NCBI GenBank assembly: GCA_045106815.1
Contig: JBGCFG010000070.1
Span: 1 to 64,000 of the forward strand
Direction: 5' to 3'
Length of the DNA stretch: 64,000 bases
From: JAUIAI01 sp045106815
GTDB lineage: Bacteria > Pseudomonadota > Gammaproteobacteria > Burkholderiales > Burkholderiaceae_E
The notes beneath the pieces are model-generated. The model saw nothing but the letters and a program-made list of their open reading frames with translations, did not search any database and was not told where the DNA came from. The translations under genes were made by a program, and so were the position numbers. Of this stretch, positions 1-7,931 are shown one piece after another (position 1 is the first letter of the stretch; each line of letters starts with the position of its first letter).

Positions 1-423
1 CGCATTCACGGCGCACTCGAATTGCAGCCGTATCGTCAGAAAAACAGCCGGGTCTTTGCTGTCGAGATGACGGTCAACGCCATGATTGATAACGCTACGC
101 TCACACACTGTGTTGCGTTTACCGTCGCTAGCGGACAACGAGGAACGCGCCGTCGCATAGTCGATGATCAGCGGCACCTGACGATCAAGTTCGGGACGAC
201 TTAACAGCCCATCACGATCTGAATCCAGGTCGAATTTCAAGTCGAGCTGTTCAAGCGGCAGCATAAGCTGAAAAGACCAAAGCCCTTGTGCCCGCTGCTT
301 GTCAGTCAGTTCTACATAAGTCACGCTGGACTGATGGGCCATAGCGTTTGACACCCAAACGCAGGCTGTGAGCAAGACAAGCAGAGCATGGCAACAGAGT
401 TTTGCAACAACCGGCCCGCTCAT
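1..423 (-). CDS. HupE/UreJ-like membrane protein, N-terminal part (runs off window)
   Basis: This reading frame is open from the ATG at 421-423 to the left edge of the window, so only about 141 N-terminal residues are visible. It begins with a signal-peptide-like hydrophobic segment ending near AMA-H, followed by a soluble part with an acidic DLDSDRDG stretch and a following L-S-R-P-E-L, the EF-hand-like pattern seen in the N-terminal domain of HupE/UreJ-family proteins. The expected C-terminal membrane helices lie outside the window. The ATG overlaps the TGA of the upstream TPR gene (ATGA), so the two are probably translationally coupled. Family assignment rests on the N-terminal pattern only. 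It could instead be another exported calcium-binding-like protein. Confidence 0.6.
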   Translation of the reverse strand, partial: MSGPVVAKLCCHALLVLLTACVWVSNAMAHQSSVTYVELTDKQRAQGLWSFQLMLPLEQLDLKFDLDSDRDGLLSRPELDRQVPLIIDYATARSSLSASDGKRNTVCERSVINHGVDRHLDSKDPAVFLTIRLQFECAVNA

Positions 424-1658
424 AGCCACCTCTCTAGGGTGAAGTCAGTCATCAGACCAGCCATTTGCCGTGTCTCAAGCTCTCGCGACAACTGAGTCAA
501 AGCGATTTCGTCGCCACCGGCGCTCGCAGCGCGTGCCAGCAACACCGCATCAATCGGTTCTTTTTGCTGTTGCCAGTTTTGAGTGGCATATTGGCGGGCA
601 AGTTCACCTGCCGGTTCAAGCGCAATCGCTAATCTGGCTAACTCGCGCCAGTGAACAGGCGTATCTGATGGAACCCCCTTAGCTGGCAATGCCGTTTGCA
701 AAGCGTGAAGCAATTGGGTTGCCGGCTCACGAACCCCGTTGGCCGCTGAAATCAAGGCTTTCAGCAACTGCACCGATGCCTCTGGCGCCTGGCCGGTCTG
801 CTCCCACCAATTCAGTGTTCTTGCGGCCTGTTCGGGGCCTTCATGAGTCAACTGAAACTGGATCAAGCGATCAACCGTATAAGCTCGCGGCGCCACCAAA
901 AGCGCCTTCCGAAAAAGGTGGGCGGCGGACTCAATAGCACCACTGCGAACAAACAAGTCACCCGCCCAGGTCAGTAAATCTGAATGCTTATGCAAAGACT
1001 CGCCGTGATCGGTCAGCAGCGTGGACAGCAAGCGATCACGTTCGGCCGACTCGCCACGGAGCGCGGCAACCTCCGCTTTGCATAGTACTGTCCACCCGGA
1101 CTGGCTGATCGAAGCGCCCTGCTGACAACTGTTGGCCATCTCTGAAATCTGTCCACCAATCCGGTAGAGATTAGCCCTCAGCCGCCAGTAGGCGGTACGA
1201 CCAGCCGCCGGCGCTTCAAGCGTCCTGAGTAGATCACGAGCTTCGCCAAACCTGTGCTGGTATTGAAGCAGATCGGCAAGCATCAGCCTGGCTGGCAAAA
1301 AGTCTTTGAGATCTTCGCGCTGCAACTGGCGCTCAATCAAGCCAGCTAGCGTTTCCTGACCACTGACTCGCATCGCAGCAAACGCCTCGGCCGCCTGGAG
1401 CACCCTTTGTTCTGGTGTTTTTTGCACAGGTGTCAGGAGCGCTTCAATCTGCAAACGCAGACTCTCATGGCCGCCAGGCATGGGCATCAATACTTCTGAC
1501 GGAGCTAACGGCGCTAACGGAGCTACTGGAGCCACTACAGGAGTTGCTGCCGGAGCAGCCTTGTGTGGCAAACCGGCGGCAGTACTCAAGACAATGGCGC
1601 ACAATGCGCATAGCGACAACATCTGGCGCCGATTGATAGCGGACGGCATGCCACGCAT
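420..1658 (-). CDS. exported TPR-repeat protein, coupled to a HupE-like gene
   Basis: 412 residues with an N-terminal hydrophobic stretch (about residues 10-28, QMLSLCALCAIVLSTAAG) that reads as a signal peptide or anchor. A short Ala/Pro-rich linker follows, then helical repeats with the TPR-like spacing of A, L and G residues (for example around DLLQYQHRFGEARDLL). Such proteins are scaffolds, so no catalytic role is expected. The stop codon overlaps the start of the HupE/UreJ-like gene downstream, and a TPR protein beside a HupE/UreJ-like protein suggests a shared envelope function. Start choice is uncertain: a second ATG four codons in is equally possible. Confidence 0.7.
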   Translation of the reverse strand: MRGMPSAINRRQMLSLCALCAIVLSTAAGLPHKAAPAATPVVAPVAPLAPLAPSEVLMPMPGGHESLRLQIEALLTPVQKTPEQRVLQAAEAFAAMRVSGQETLAGLIERQLQREDLKDFLPARLMLADLLQYQHRFGEARDLLRTLEAPAAGRTAYWRLRANLYRIGGQISEMANSCQQGASISQSGWTVLCKAEVAALRGESAERDRLLSTLLTDHGESLHKHSDLLTWAGDLFVRSGAIESAAHLFRKALLVAPRAYTVDRLIQFQLTHEGPEQAARTLNWWEQTGQAPEASVQLLKALISAANGVREPATQLLHALQTALPAKGVPSDTPVHWRELARLAIALEPAGELARQYATQNWQQQKEPIDAVLLARAASAGGDEIALTQLSRELETRQMAGLMTDFTLERWL

Positions 1659-1786
1659 GGCTGTGACCTCTCAAATGGATGGGCTTGCCTGTCTCTACGC
1701 AGCAAACAGGCGATTGGATGCATCCAATTGAAAACAATGACAACTAGCAGCCACCCGCGCCTGGGCTGTCCCCAGAAGCTATCCCG

Positions 1787-2239
1787 CTAGTTTTTCGCCA
1801 GAAATCGGTCCAAATGACTCGCAAACGCATTGCGATCACGCTGGCTCATGGGTGGTGGGCCGCCAGTCTCGATGCCGCTGCCTCGCAGCGTGTCCATCAA
1901 ATCGCGCATGGTCAGTTGGGCGCTAATCGTGTCCTCTGAAAACATGTCGCCTCGTGGACTCAAGGCATGCCCGCCCTTCTCAATCACTTCGGCCGCAAGC
2001 GGAATATCGCTGGTGATCACAAGATCCCCGCGCTTGAGTTGGGCGACTATCTCGTTATCTGCGACATCAAAGCCCTTCGCCACCTGCATAAAGCGAATGC
2101 TGGGCGCCGGCGGTACTTGCAAGTATTGGTTAGCCACCAAAACAAGCTCGACCCCGGTTCTCTTGGCCGCGCGATACAGCACCTCTTTGATCACAACGGG
2201 ACATGCGTCGGCATCGACCCAGATGGTCAAATGGCTCAA
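1787..2239 (-). CDS. YaiI/YqxD family protein (DUF188)
   Basis: 150 residues, full length for the UPF0178/DUF188 family. The N-terminus carries the family pattern IWVDADACPV, followed by DNEI and the ITSDIPLA stretch. The family has a PIN-like nuclease fold but no settled function. The start ATG overlaps the stop codon of the PhzF-like gene (2236-2239), and that gene lies 5 nt after selO, so the three genes form one minus-strand operon. The C-terminal segment with SQRDRNAFASHLDRFL is also typical. Confidence 0.85.
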   Translation of the reverse strand: MSHLTIWVDADACPVVIKEVLYRAAKRTGVELVLVANQYLQVPPAPSIRFMQVAKGFDVADNEIVAQLKRGDLVITSDIPLAAEVIEKGGHALSPRGDMFSEDTISAQLTMRDLMDTLRGSGIETGGPPPMSQRDRNAFASHLDRFLAKN

Positions 2240-3156
2240 AGCTCTATTTCGCCTCGCATCATGACCACGCTGGCGCCCCCGATCATTACGGACTCCACAT
2301 TACCGGCACGCTTGATCACGCTGGCAGCCAGTTCACTGGGGCGACCCATTTCAATGCCCTGAGTGATCCGGTAGTCGAGCTGCCCATCTTGAGCCGCATC
2401 AAGTGACGCCAGCAAACCAACCGCAGCGCAATTCGCACTGCCGGTGGCCGGATCCTCCGGTACGCCATCAAGCGGAGCAAACACGCGGCACTGTAGTGTG
2501 CGCTCACCTCCTGGCCGGCAATAGACATACAAGTCTGGCATCACACCGCTGTCGTGGATAGCATCAAACCCTGGCAGGTTAATTTTGCAGCGGGCAAGCG
2601 TCTGCGCATCTTTAAGTTGAGCAACGATGAATGGCAAGCCAACTGAGGCAAGCCGCGGCTCGTGCGCGGCAGTGACGATGTCGTCAGGGCTCAGTGCCAA
2701 TGCGGCGGCAATCATTTCGGCCGATCTCGTCTCGCCCAGTGTGATGGGTGCGGGTGCAGTGAGGCGAGCATGCGTCAAGCCGTCGCTTCGAGCGACGCTA
2801 ATGGCCACGAGACCGGCCTCCTCTTCAAAAACGATGTCAAGCGGATCAATGTCGCTGCGCAGCGATGACGCCGGGCCATCTGGCAGCAGACCTTCATCAA
2901 ACAGACAGCATGCGGTACCAATATTGGGATGGCCAGCAAACGGCACCTCACGAGTCGGCGTGAAAATTCTCACGCGTTTGGTGTGCCCTTTCTGCTGAGC
3001 GGGCAGCACGAACGTCGTTTCCGAGTAATTGAACTCCCGCGCGATGCGCTGCATCTGGTCGGTCGTTAAACCGTCAGCCCTCGGAAACACCGCCAGCGGA
3101 TTCCCGCCAAAGCGCTCCCGGGTGAAGACATCACAGGTCAGGTAAGGCAGTCTCAT
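2236..3156 (-). CDS. PhzF-family isomerase/epimerase-like protein
   Basis: 306 residues, the usual length of the PhzF (diaminopimelate epimerase-like) fold with two similar halves. The N-terminal motif DVFTRERFGGNPLAVF, the NYSETTF stretch with the conserved catalytic Glu, the FAGHPNIG motif and the C-terminal EDPATGSAN phosphate/carboxylate-binding motif are all present, so the protein should be active. PhzF itself isomerises trans-2,3-dihydro-3-hydroxyanthranilate, but most chromosomal homologues outside phenazine clusters have unknown substrates. No other phenazine gene is present here, so a phenazine role is not supported. It sits between selO and yaiI in an operon. Confidence 0.87.
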   Translation of the reverse strand: MRLPYLTCDVFTRERFGGNPLAVFPRADGLTTDQMQRIAREFNYSETTFVLPAQQKGHTKRVRIFTPTREVPFAGHPNIGTACCLFDEGLLPDGPASSLRSDIDPLDIVFEEEAGLVAISVARSDGLTHARLTAPAPITLGETRSAEMIAAALALSPDDIVTAAHEPRLASVGLPFIVAQLKDAQTLARCKINLPGFDAIHDSGVMPDLYVYCRPGGERTLQCRVFAPLDGVPEDPATGSANCAAVGLLASLDAAQDGQLDYRITQGIEMGRPSELAASVIKRAGNVESVMIGGASVVMMRGEIEL

Positions 3157-3161
3157 TTGTC

Positions 3162-4643
3162 TTAAGTACCGCAGAACGTTTGATACGGTCCACTGTCTAA
3201 AGGCGCAGGCTGCGCGTACGCCGAAGTTCCTGCGCTTTCATCAAACGGATGCGTCACCGCATGGAGCAATGTGTCAAATGGGGCGTAGTCATTGGCATGT
3301 GCGGCTTCCAGCGCCTGTTCCACCAAGTGATTGCGAGGAATGTAGATTGGGTTCACCAATCGCATGGCTGTTGCGGTGTCTGCACCCGATCCGATTCGGT
3401 CTCGCCACCGACCAAGCCATTTTTCCAGCGCTTCGTGGGCTGAGCAAATGGCTTTAAGCGGTTCATCGTTTTGTTCGGCAGCGTCTGCGAGCATGCGCAT
3501 GGCCTGCGTGTAATCAGTCTGGGTTGCCTGCAATAAGGCGAGCCAGTCATTCACCAGAATCAGGTCTTGTGCCGCATCACCAGCGAGCCCGAGTTTGACA
3601 CGCATACCCTTTAGCCAGGTCGCCTCGTAGTTGGGCGAGAATGCCTCGATGACGGCAGTCGCCAACTCAATTGCCCGATCGTCATCCTCATCTATGAGCG
3701 GCAGTAGAGTTTCAGCCAGGCGCGCGAGGTTCCATTGCGCAATCACAGGCTGATTCGCGTAGGCATATCGACCGTGCGTGTCGATAGAGCTGTAAACCGT
3801 TTTGGGATCGAAGCGATCCATAAACGCACACGGCCCATAGTCGATCGTCTCGCCGCTGACGGTCATATTGTCTGTATTCATGACCCCGTGGATGAATCCA
3901 ACATGCATCCACTGTGCTACCAAACTAGCCTGCGCATCGCGCACCGCTGCCAGTAGCGCGAGATAGGGTTTGTCTGCGTCCTGCAAATATGGATAGTGGC
4001 GCTGGATCACGTAGTCCGCCAACTGTTTGACCTTGGTGTTCTCACCGCGCGCCGCAAAAAACTGAAACGTGCCCACCCGAATATGGCTTGCAGCCACGCG
4101 CGCGAGCACCGCACCCGGCAACGCTGTTTCGCGAAAAACCGGGTCGCCGGTTTGCACGGCTGCCAAGGCCCGCGTGGTCGGAATACCCAGCGCATGCATG
4201 GCCTCGCCCATAAGGTATTCGCGTAAAACCGGACCCAGGGCCGCCTTACCATCGCCACGCCGCGAAAAAGGCGTTTGGCCAGAGCCTTTGAGCTGCAAGT
4301 CTCGTCGCTGTCCGTGACGGTCAATCAGTTCGCCCAGAAGCAAAGCACGCCCATCGCCTAGCTGCGGCGAAAACCCACCGAATTGGTGACCGGCATAGGC
4401 CAGTGCAACCGGTTGCGCGCCGTTTGGCACCACATTTCCGGCCAAGACAGCCGCCCCGGACGCCGAGTCGACCAGGCCCGGCACCAAACCCAGCTCTATC
4501 GCGAGCGCTTTATTGAAGCGAAGCATAGCCGGCGCAGACGCCGGTGCTGCCTCGACAGGCGCGTAAAACCCATCAAGCTCGCGTACATAGGTGTTGTCAA
4601 ATGAAAAGGCTTCCTCGGCGCTGAGGACGGCGGGCTCGGGCAT
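3162..4643 (-). CDS. selO: SelO protein adenylyltransferase (AMPylase pseudokinase)
   Basis: 493 residues, matching bacterial SelO/YdiU. The glycine-rich KGSGQTPFSRRGDG segment, the GIPTTRALA segment and the HGVMNTDNM and DYGPCAFMD motifs (the inverted-ATP kinase-fold active site) are intact. SelO transfers AMP from ATP to Ser/Thr/Tyr of target proteins and is linked to redox stress. The protein ends Cys-Gly-Thr, placing a cysteine where animal SelO has selenocysteine near the C-terminus. The start has a good GGAG Shine-Dalgarno 6 nt upstream. First gene of the selO-phzF-yaiI operon. Confidence 0.93.
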   Translation of the reverse strand: MPEPAVLSAEEAFSFDNTYVRELDGFYAPVEAAPASAPAMLRFNKALAIELGLVPGLVDSASGAAVLAGNVVPNGAQPVALAYAGHQFGGFSPQLGDGRALLLGELIDRHGQRRDLQLKGSGQTPFSRRGDGKAALGPVLREYLMGEAMHALGIPTTRALAAVQTGDPVFRETALPGAVLARVAASHIRVGTFQFFAARGENTKVKQLADYVIQRHYPYLQDADKPYLALLAAVRDAQASLVAQWMHVGFIHGVMNTDNMTVSGETIDYGPCAFMDRFDPKTVYSSIDTHGRYAYANQPVIAQWNLARLAETLLPLIDEDDDRAIELATAVIEAFSPNYEATWLKGMRVKLGLAGDAAQDLILVNDWLALLQATQTDYTQAMRMLADAAEQNDEPLKAICSAHEALEKWLGRWRDRIGSGADTATAMRLVNPIYIPRNHLVEQALEAAHANDYAPFDTLLHAVTHPFDESAGTSAYAQPAPLDSGPYQTFCGT

Positions 4644-4738
4644 GATGGTCTCCGGCGGGCATCTGGCGCATCCCTGCGCTTAAAGAGAACGAAGTCTATC
4701 GGGGTTCTGAGGTCAAACCCCGTTTCGCCCGCGTTCGA

Positions 4739-5350
4739 CTATGGTGATTGCAGGGCCAGTTCGCGATAGACAAAACCATTGATCTGACTGTTAACCACCT
4801 CGCCATAGCCAGGCGCAAAGACTGCTATCGCAGGCATACCCTTAGACTCGAAATTGACTGTGATGCAATTGGTAAAGGCTTTACCCCTAACCTTGCAATC
4901 GCCCACGCTTTCGACGCGGCGGGTACTTGGCTTGCCGTCACGGTCTACTGTCTCCCATTCATCGCCAGCTCTGGCGGGCAGCTTGAGTTCAAGCGTTTCC
5001 GGTGACTGTTCGGCTTTACTGTATCGGCGGAACAAACCTTGTTCACCCGCTCTCAGATAAATGACTTTGTCGACGGGCTTGAGGCGCTTCGCGCTCAGTT
5101 GAAGTGCACGATACGTCTGGCCACCGATGTTGACCTCACTGCCAGGATCAAGCTGAAGCGTGCCACGAAACGCGTGTGACTTAGCTTTGAAAGTCAGTGA
5201 CTTCTGATGATCGGGCCAATAGTACTCAAGCACCTCGGCGGGCGGGCCGGCTAGCACGGTCATGGGCAATACCAGGGCCAGGCCTGCGCCCATCAAGGTG
5301 GTTGTTCGGCGCAACTTGCGGGCACGATGGCTTTTGGATGAAAAAATCAT
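4739..5350 (-). CDS. exported protein of unknown function
   Basis: I place the start at the ATG at 5350 because AGGAG lies just upstream. A longer reading adds 14 residues with no ribosome site. The product (about 203 residues) begins with a basic stretch (KSHRARKLRR) and a hydrophobic segment ending in V-L-A-G, a signal peptide. The mature part looks beta-rich, with a conserved-looking pair of cysteines (GDCKV...TNCITV) that could form a disulfide. I do not recognise a family. It stands alone between selO and the divergent EamA gene. Confidence 0.65.
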   Translation of the reverse strand: MIFSSKSHRARKLRRTTTLMGAGLALVLPMTVLAGPPAEVLEYYWPDHQKSLTFKAKSHAFRGTLQLDPGSEVNIGGQTYRALQLSAKRLKPVDKVIYLRAGEQGLFRRYSKAEQSPETLELKLPARAGDEWETVDRDGKPSTRRVESVGDCKVRGKAFTNCITVNFESKGMPAIAVFAPGYGEVVNSQINGFVYRELALQSP

Positions 5351-5594
5351 TGGTTCTCCTGCGCTTATTGTCTCTAGTTTGATGGCGAGCAATCGCCGAC
5401 CCTTCCCAAACGGGCCTCAATACCAGTGTACGCCCAAGCACTCAACCTGCCCACTTGCGCCAAGTTGACTCAATGGAGCAAACACGGCGGAGCTGGGTAG
5501 GTTCTGGGATACACTGCCGCGCGGCCGGGCCAAACTGCTGCACCGCACTCTGCCCCGCAGTCCTTACTGCATCCAAGGCCATCAGGCGCATGCT

Positions 5595-6470
5595 GTGAAT
5601 CAACCAAACGTCAGAATCGGGATCCTCTGCGCGATCGCGGTCTTTTTTATCTGGTCCAGTTTTTTCGTTTTCTCGCGCCTCGCTGTCACCGGCGTGCTAA
5701 CTCCCTACGACATCACAGCCTTGCGTTTTCTGGTTGCCGGAATCATCGTGTTGCCATTCGCCTGGCGATGGTGGCCACGTCATCTGTCACCGACAGGGCA
5801 ATGGGTAATGGCAGCTTGTGGACCCGGCGCTATTTACTCACTGGTTATGTATGCGGGACTGTCGCAAGCGCCCGTTGCTTATGCCGGTGTGTTTGCCAAT
5901 GGCTCATTACCGGTGTTCAGCGCGCTGCTGATTCTTGCCGTCAAGCGCGCAGCACCAAGCATCAAACAGATGCTAGGAATTGCAATTATTCTTTCAGGCA
6001 GTGCCTTGCTAAGCCTGCCGGGTCTAGCGGACGCAGGCGACAATGTGATGCAGGGAATCGCGTTGTTCTTAACCGCATCAGTCGTGCTGTCGATCTATTT
6101 GTTCGGCGTGCAGTTTTGGCGCGTGACCCCCCAACAGGCTCTCGCTCTAATTACGCTGCCAAACGCAGTGCTTTATTTGCCACTCTGGTTCTTCTTTCTA
6201 CCCTCAGGCATAGAGCAGGCTTCTGTCCAGGAAGTTGCGTTTCAGGCGGCGTTTCAAGGCCTCGGCCCGGGTTTCTTTGCGGTCTTGTTGTTCGCGACGG
6301 CAACAATCAACCTTGGGGCTACCGCAACCGCCTCGTTTTCAGCAGCGGTTCCAGCCGGTGCGGCCCTATTGGCCATGCCCGTACTAGGCGAGTTCCCTAC
6401 GCCACTGGCTTGGGGTGGCGTGCTAATCGTCTCGATAGGATTAGCCGTACTGTTAGTGCGACGCAGGTAA
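5595..6470 (+). CDS. EamA/DMT-family exporter
   Basis: 291 residues, about ten hydrophobic segments in two similar halves, ending in the short basic tail VRRR. This is the drug/metabolite transporter (EamA) layout for inner-membrane export of small metabolites or amino acids. The first helix, ILCAIAVFFIWSSFFVFSR, and the second-half start, FLTASVVLSIYLFGVQFWR, are typical. The start is GTG at 5595, because the nearby ATG at 5590 is followed at once by a stop. Substrate cannot be told from sequence. Confidence 0.85.
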   Translation: MNQPNVRIGILCAIAVFFIWSSFFVFSRLAVTGVLTPYDITALRFLVAGIIVLPFAWRWWPRHLSPTGQWVMAACGPGAIYSLVMYAGLSQAPVAYAGVFANGSLPVFSALLILAVKRAAPSIKQMLGIAIILSGSALLSLPGLADAGDNVMQGIALFLTASVVLSIYLFGVQFWRVTPQQALALITLPNAVLYLPLWFFFLPSGIEQASVQEVAFQAAFQGLGPGFFAVLLFATATINLGATATASFSAAVPAGAALLAMPVLGEFPTPLAWGGVLIVSIGLAVLLVRRR

Positions 6471-6536
6471 CAGTACGAGGTGGCTGTCGGTAGGACGAGC
6501 TTGAAGCCATTCAGTCTTAGTCCTGTTTGGCGACGC

Positions 6537-7082
6537 TTATTTAGCAGCTCGCTTGGCCATTTTTTGCCGCAGTGAATCGGCCTGCTGTTCATCGAGAACG
6601 CCCATCACCTGCTCCATTGATCGCACCCGCAAAGTCGCCATTGCCGCGGTTGCCTCACCAAGCGCTGTCGCCTGAACCTGCAGCTGTGCCTGATCAACAG
6701 CACCCTGAACCGCCAAAGCCTTAAGTGCCTTACGCGCGGCACGGATCTCCTTACGCTGCTCGCGTAACGCTGGCATGTTGGCATGGCGAATCTCGAAAAT
6801 CTGGTCGCGCTGCGCTTCACTCAGATTCAAGCCTTTGAGCATTGCACGCATGCCTTTTCGATGACCATGGTGTTTGCGATGTCCTTTTCGCTCAGCTCTA
6901 TGCTCGGCTCTGTGATGACCAACTAGGTGAAAACCTTTCGTTGCCTGTGCAGAAGGGTTCATTGCCGTTGGCGTTGCATAGGCACTCACTGAAAATGCAG
7001 TCACTGCACTCAGCAGCGCAATGCTCGCCGCGCGGGCAGAAAGAGTGGCAGCTTTATTTATGATGGTGGTTGCGGTTTGCAT
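6537..7082 (-). CDS. Spy/CpxP-like periplasmic stress protein
   Basis: 181 residues. An N-terminal signal peptide ends near SAYA-T, followed by a His/Arg/Lys-rich stretch and a long helical region with two LTxxQ-type motifs in variant form (LSEAQ and LDEQQ). That is the Spy/CpxP fold, a periplasmic chaperone or adaptor that in enterobacteria damps Cpx signalling. It is divergent from a CpxR/CpxA-like pair with a perfect CpxR box in the shared 159-bp intergenic region, exactly the cpxP-cpxRA layout. The very basic, His-rich N-terminal half could bind metal, which is inference. Confidence 0.85.
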   Translation of the reverse strand: MQTATTIINKAATLSARAASIALLSAVTAFSVSAYATPTAMNPSAQATKGFHLVGHHRAEHRAERKGHRKHHGHRKGMRAMLKGLNLSEAQRDQIFEIRHANMPALREQRKEIRAARKALKALAVQGAVDQAQLQVQATALGEATAAMATLRVRSMEQVMGVLDEQQADSLRQKMAKRAAK

Positions 7083-7126
7083 GGCTAACTCCGTTGTAAG
7101 GATCGAGTCTTTGAAGGATTGAGCAG

Positions 7127-7132
7127 ATTATC
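7127..7132 (-). promoter_or_regulatory. candidate -10 element of the Spy/CpxP-like gene
   Basis: On the minus strand this reads GATAAT, close to the sigma70 -10 consensus. No good -35 lies 17 nt upstream, which fits an activator-dependent promoter. The perfect CpxR box at 7166-7180 would then be centred about 53 nt upstream of the predicted transcription start near 7120, a usual place for CpxR activation. Confidence 0.4.
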
Positions 7133-7165
7133 CGGCGCTATCAGGTCAAGTTGTGTCATCGGTGC

Positions 7166-7180
7166 GTAAAGTTGGGTAAA
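7166..7180. promoter_or_regulatory. perfect CpxR box (GTAAA-N5-GTAAA)
   Basis: The sequence here is GTAAA, five bases, GTAAA, which is the CpxR consensus with no mismatch. It lies between the divergent Spy/CpxP-like gene and the CpxR-like gene, so one site could serve both. A further single GTAAA half-site is at 7229-7233, just before the response-regulator start. Confidence 0.8.
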
Positions 7181-7241
7181 GATCAGGCCCTCGCGTGACG
7201 CGGTTGTCGCCACCCATCATCGGGCTGGGTAAACTGGGCTC

Positions 7242-7931
7242 ATGGATCACATACTGATTGTTGACGACGACATTCAACTGGCCAGCCTACTTCGCGAATA
7301 CCTGGAGGCAGAAGGCTTGCAGGTAAGCCTTGCGCACGACGGCGAAGCCGGCGTCAAAACGGCGCTGGCTAGTCAACCTGACTTGCTTGTGATGGATGTC
7401 ATGATGCCCGGCACCGATGGCATTACCGCGCTTCGGCAGTTGCGTGAAAAAAGCGCAATGCCGGTGCTCATGCTGACAGCCAAAGGCGATGATGTTGATC
7501 GCATCGTTGGCTTGGAGCTGGGCGCAGATGACTACGTCCCCAAACCATGCACACCGCGCGAACTGCTTGCCCGGGTGCGGGCAATTCTTCGGCGGCATCG
7601 TGCGGGCGCACAGGCACCAGACTTACAGGCGGAAGTGAGCGCGGGCGATCTAGTCATGCACCCGGGCAGGCGAACGGCAAGCTTTGCCAATCAAACGCTC
7701 AGCCTGACGGGCGCAGAGTTTGGCTTGTTGCTGGTACTTGCCCGCGCCGCCGGCGCGGTCGTTTCTAAAGAAGAACTTTCCAAGCAGGGACTTGGCCGGG
7801 AACTCGCACGCTACGATCGCAGCATTGATGTTCACATCAGTAGCATCCGCAACAAACTGGGCAAACGCGAAGACGGTGAGTCGCGGGTCAAAGCAGTTCG
7901 CGGGCAGGGCTACCTCCTCGTCTCTGACTGA
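7242..7931 (+). CDS. cpxR: CpxR-like OmpR-family response regulator
   Basis: 229 residues. Receiver domain about 1-120 with the acidic pocket VDDD, phosphoacceptor Asp in VMDVMMPG, conserved Thr/Ala in MLTAKG and Lys in PKPC. Winged-helix DNA-binding domain about 130-228 ending in the VRGQGYLLV motif. The stop overlaps by one base the start of the sensor kinase gene (TGATG), so the pair is coupled. Divergence from a CpxP-like gene across a perfect CpxR box makes the Cpx assignment better than generic, and implies self-regulation. Confidence 0.87.
   Translation: MDHILIVDDDIQLASLLREYLEAEGLQVSLAHDGEAGVKTALASQPDLLVMDVMMPGTDGITALRQLREKSAMPVLMLTAKGDDVDRIVGLELGADDYVPKPCTPRELLARVRAILRRHRAGAQAPDLQAEVSAGDLVMHPGRRTASFANQTLSLTGAEFGLLLVLARAAGAVVSKEELSKQGLGRELARYDRSIDVHISSIRNKLGKREDGESRVKAVRGQGYLLVSD

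Noticed and set aside
22..204. A 60-codon plus-strand ORF at the left edge
   Set aside because: It is the complement shadow of the HupE/UreJ-like reading frame, which has signal-peptide and motif support.
2236..3156. A phenazine biosynthesis role for the PhzF-family gene
   Set aside because: No other phz genes are present and most homologues of this type have other substrates.
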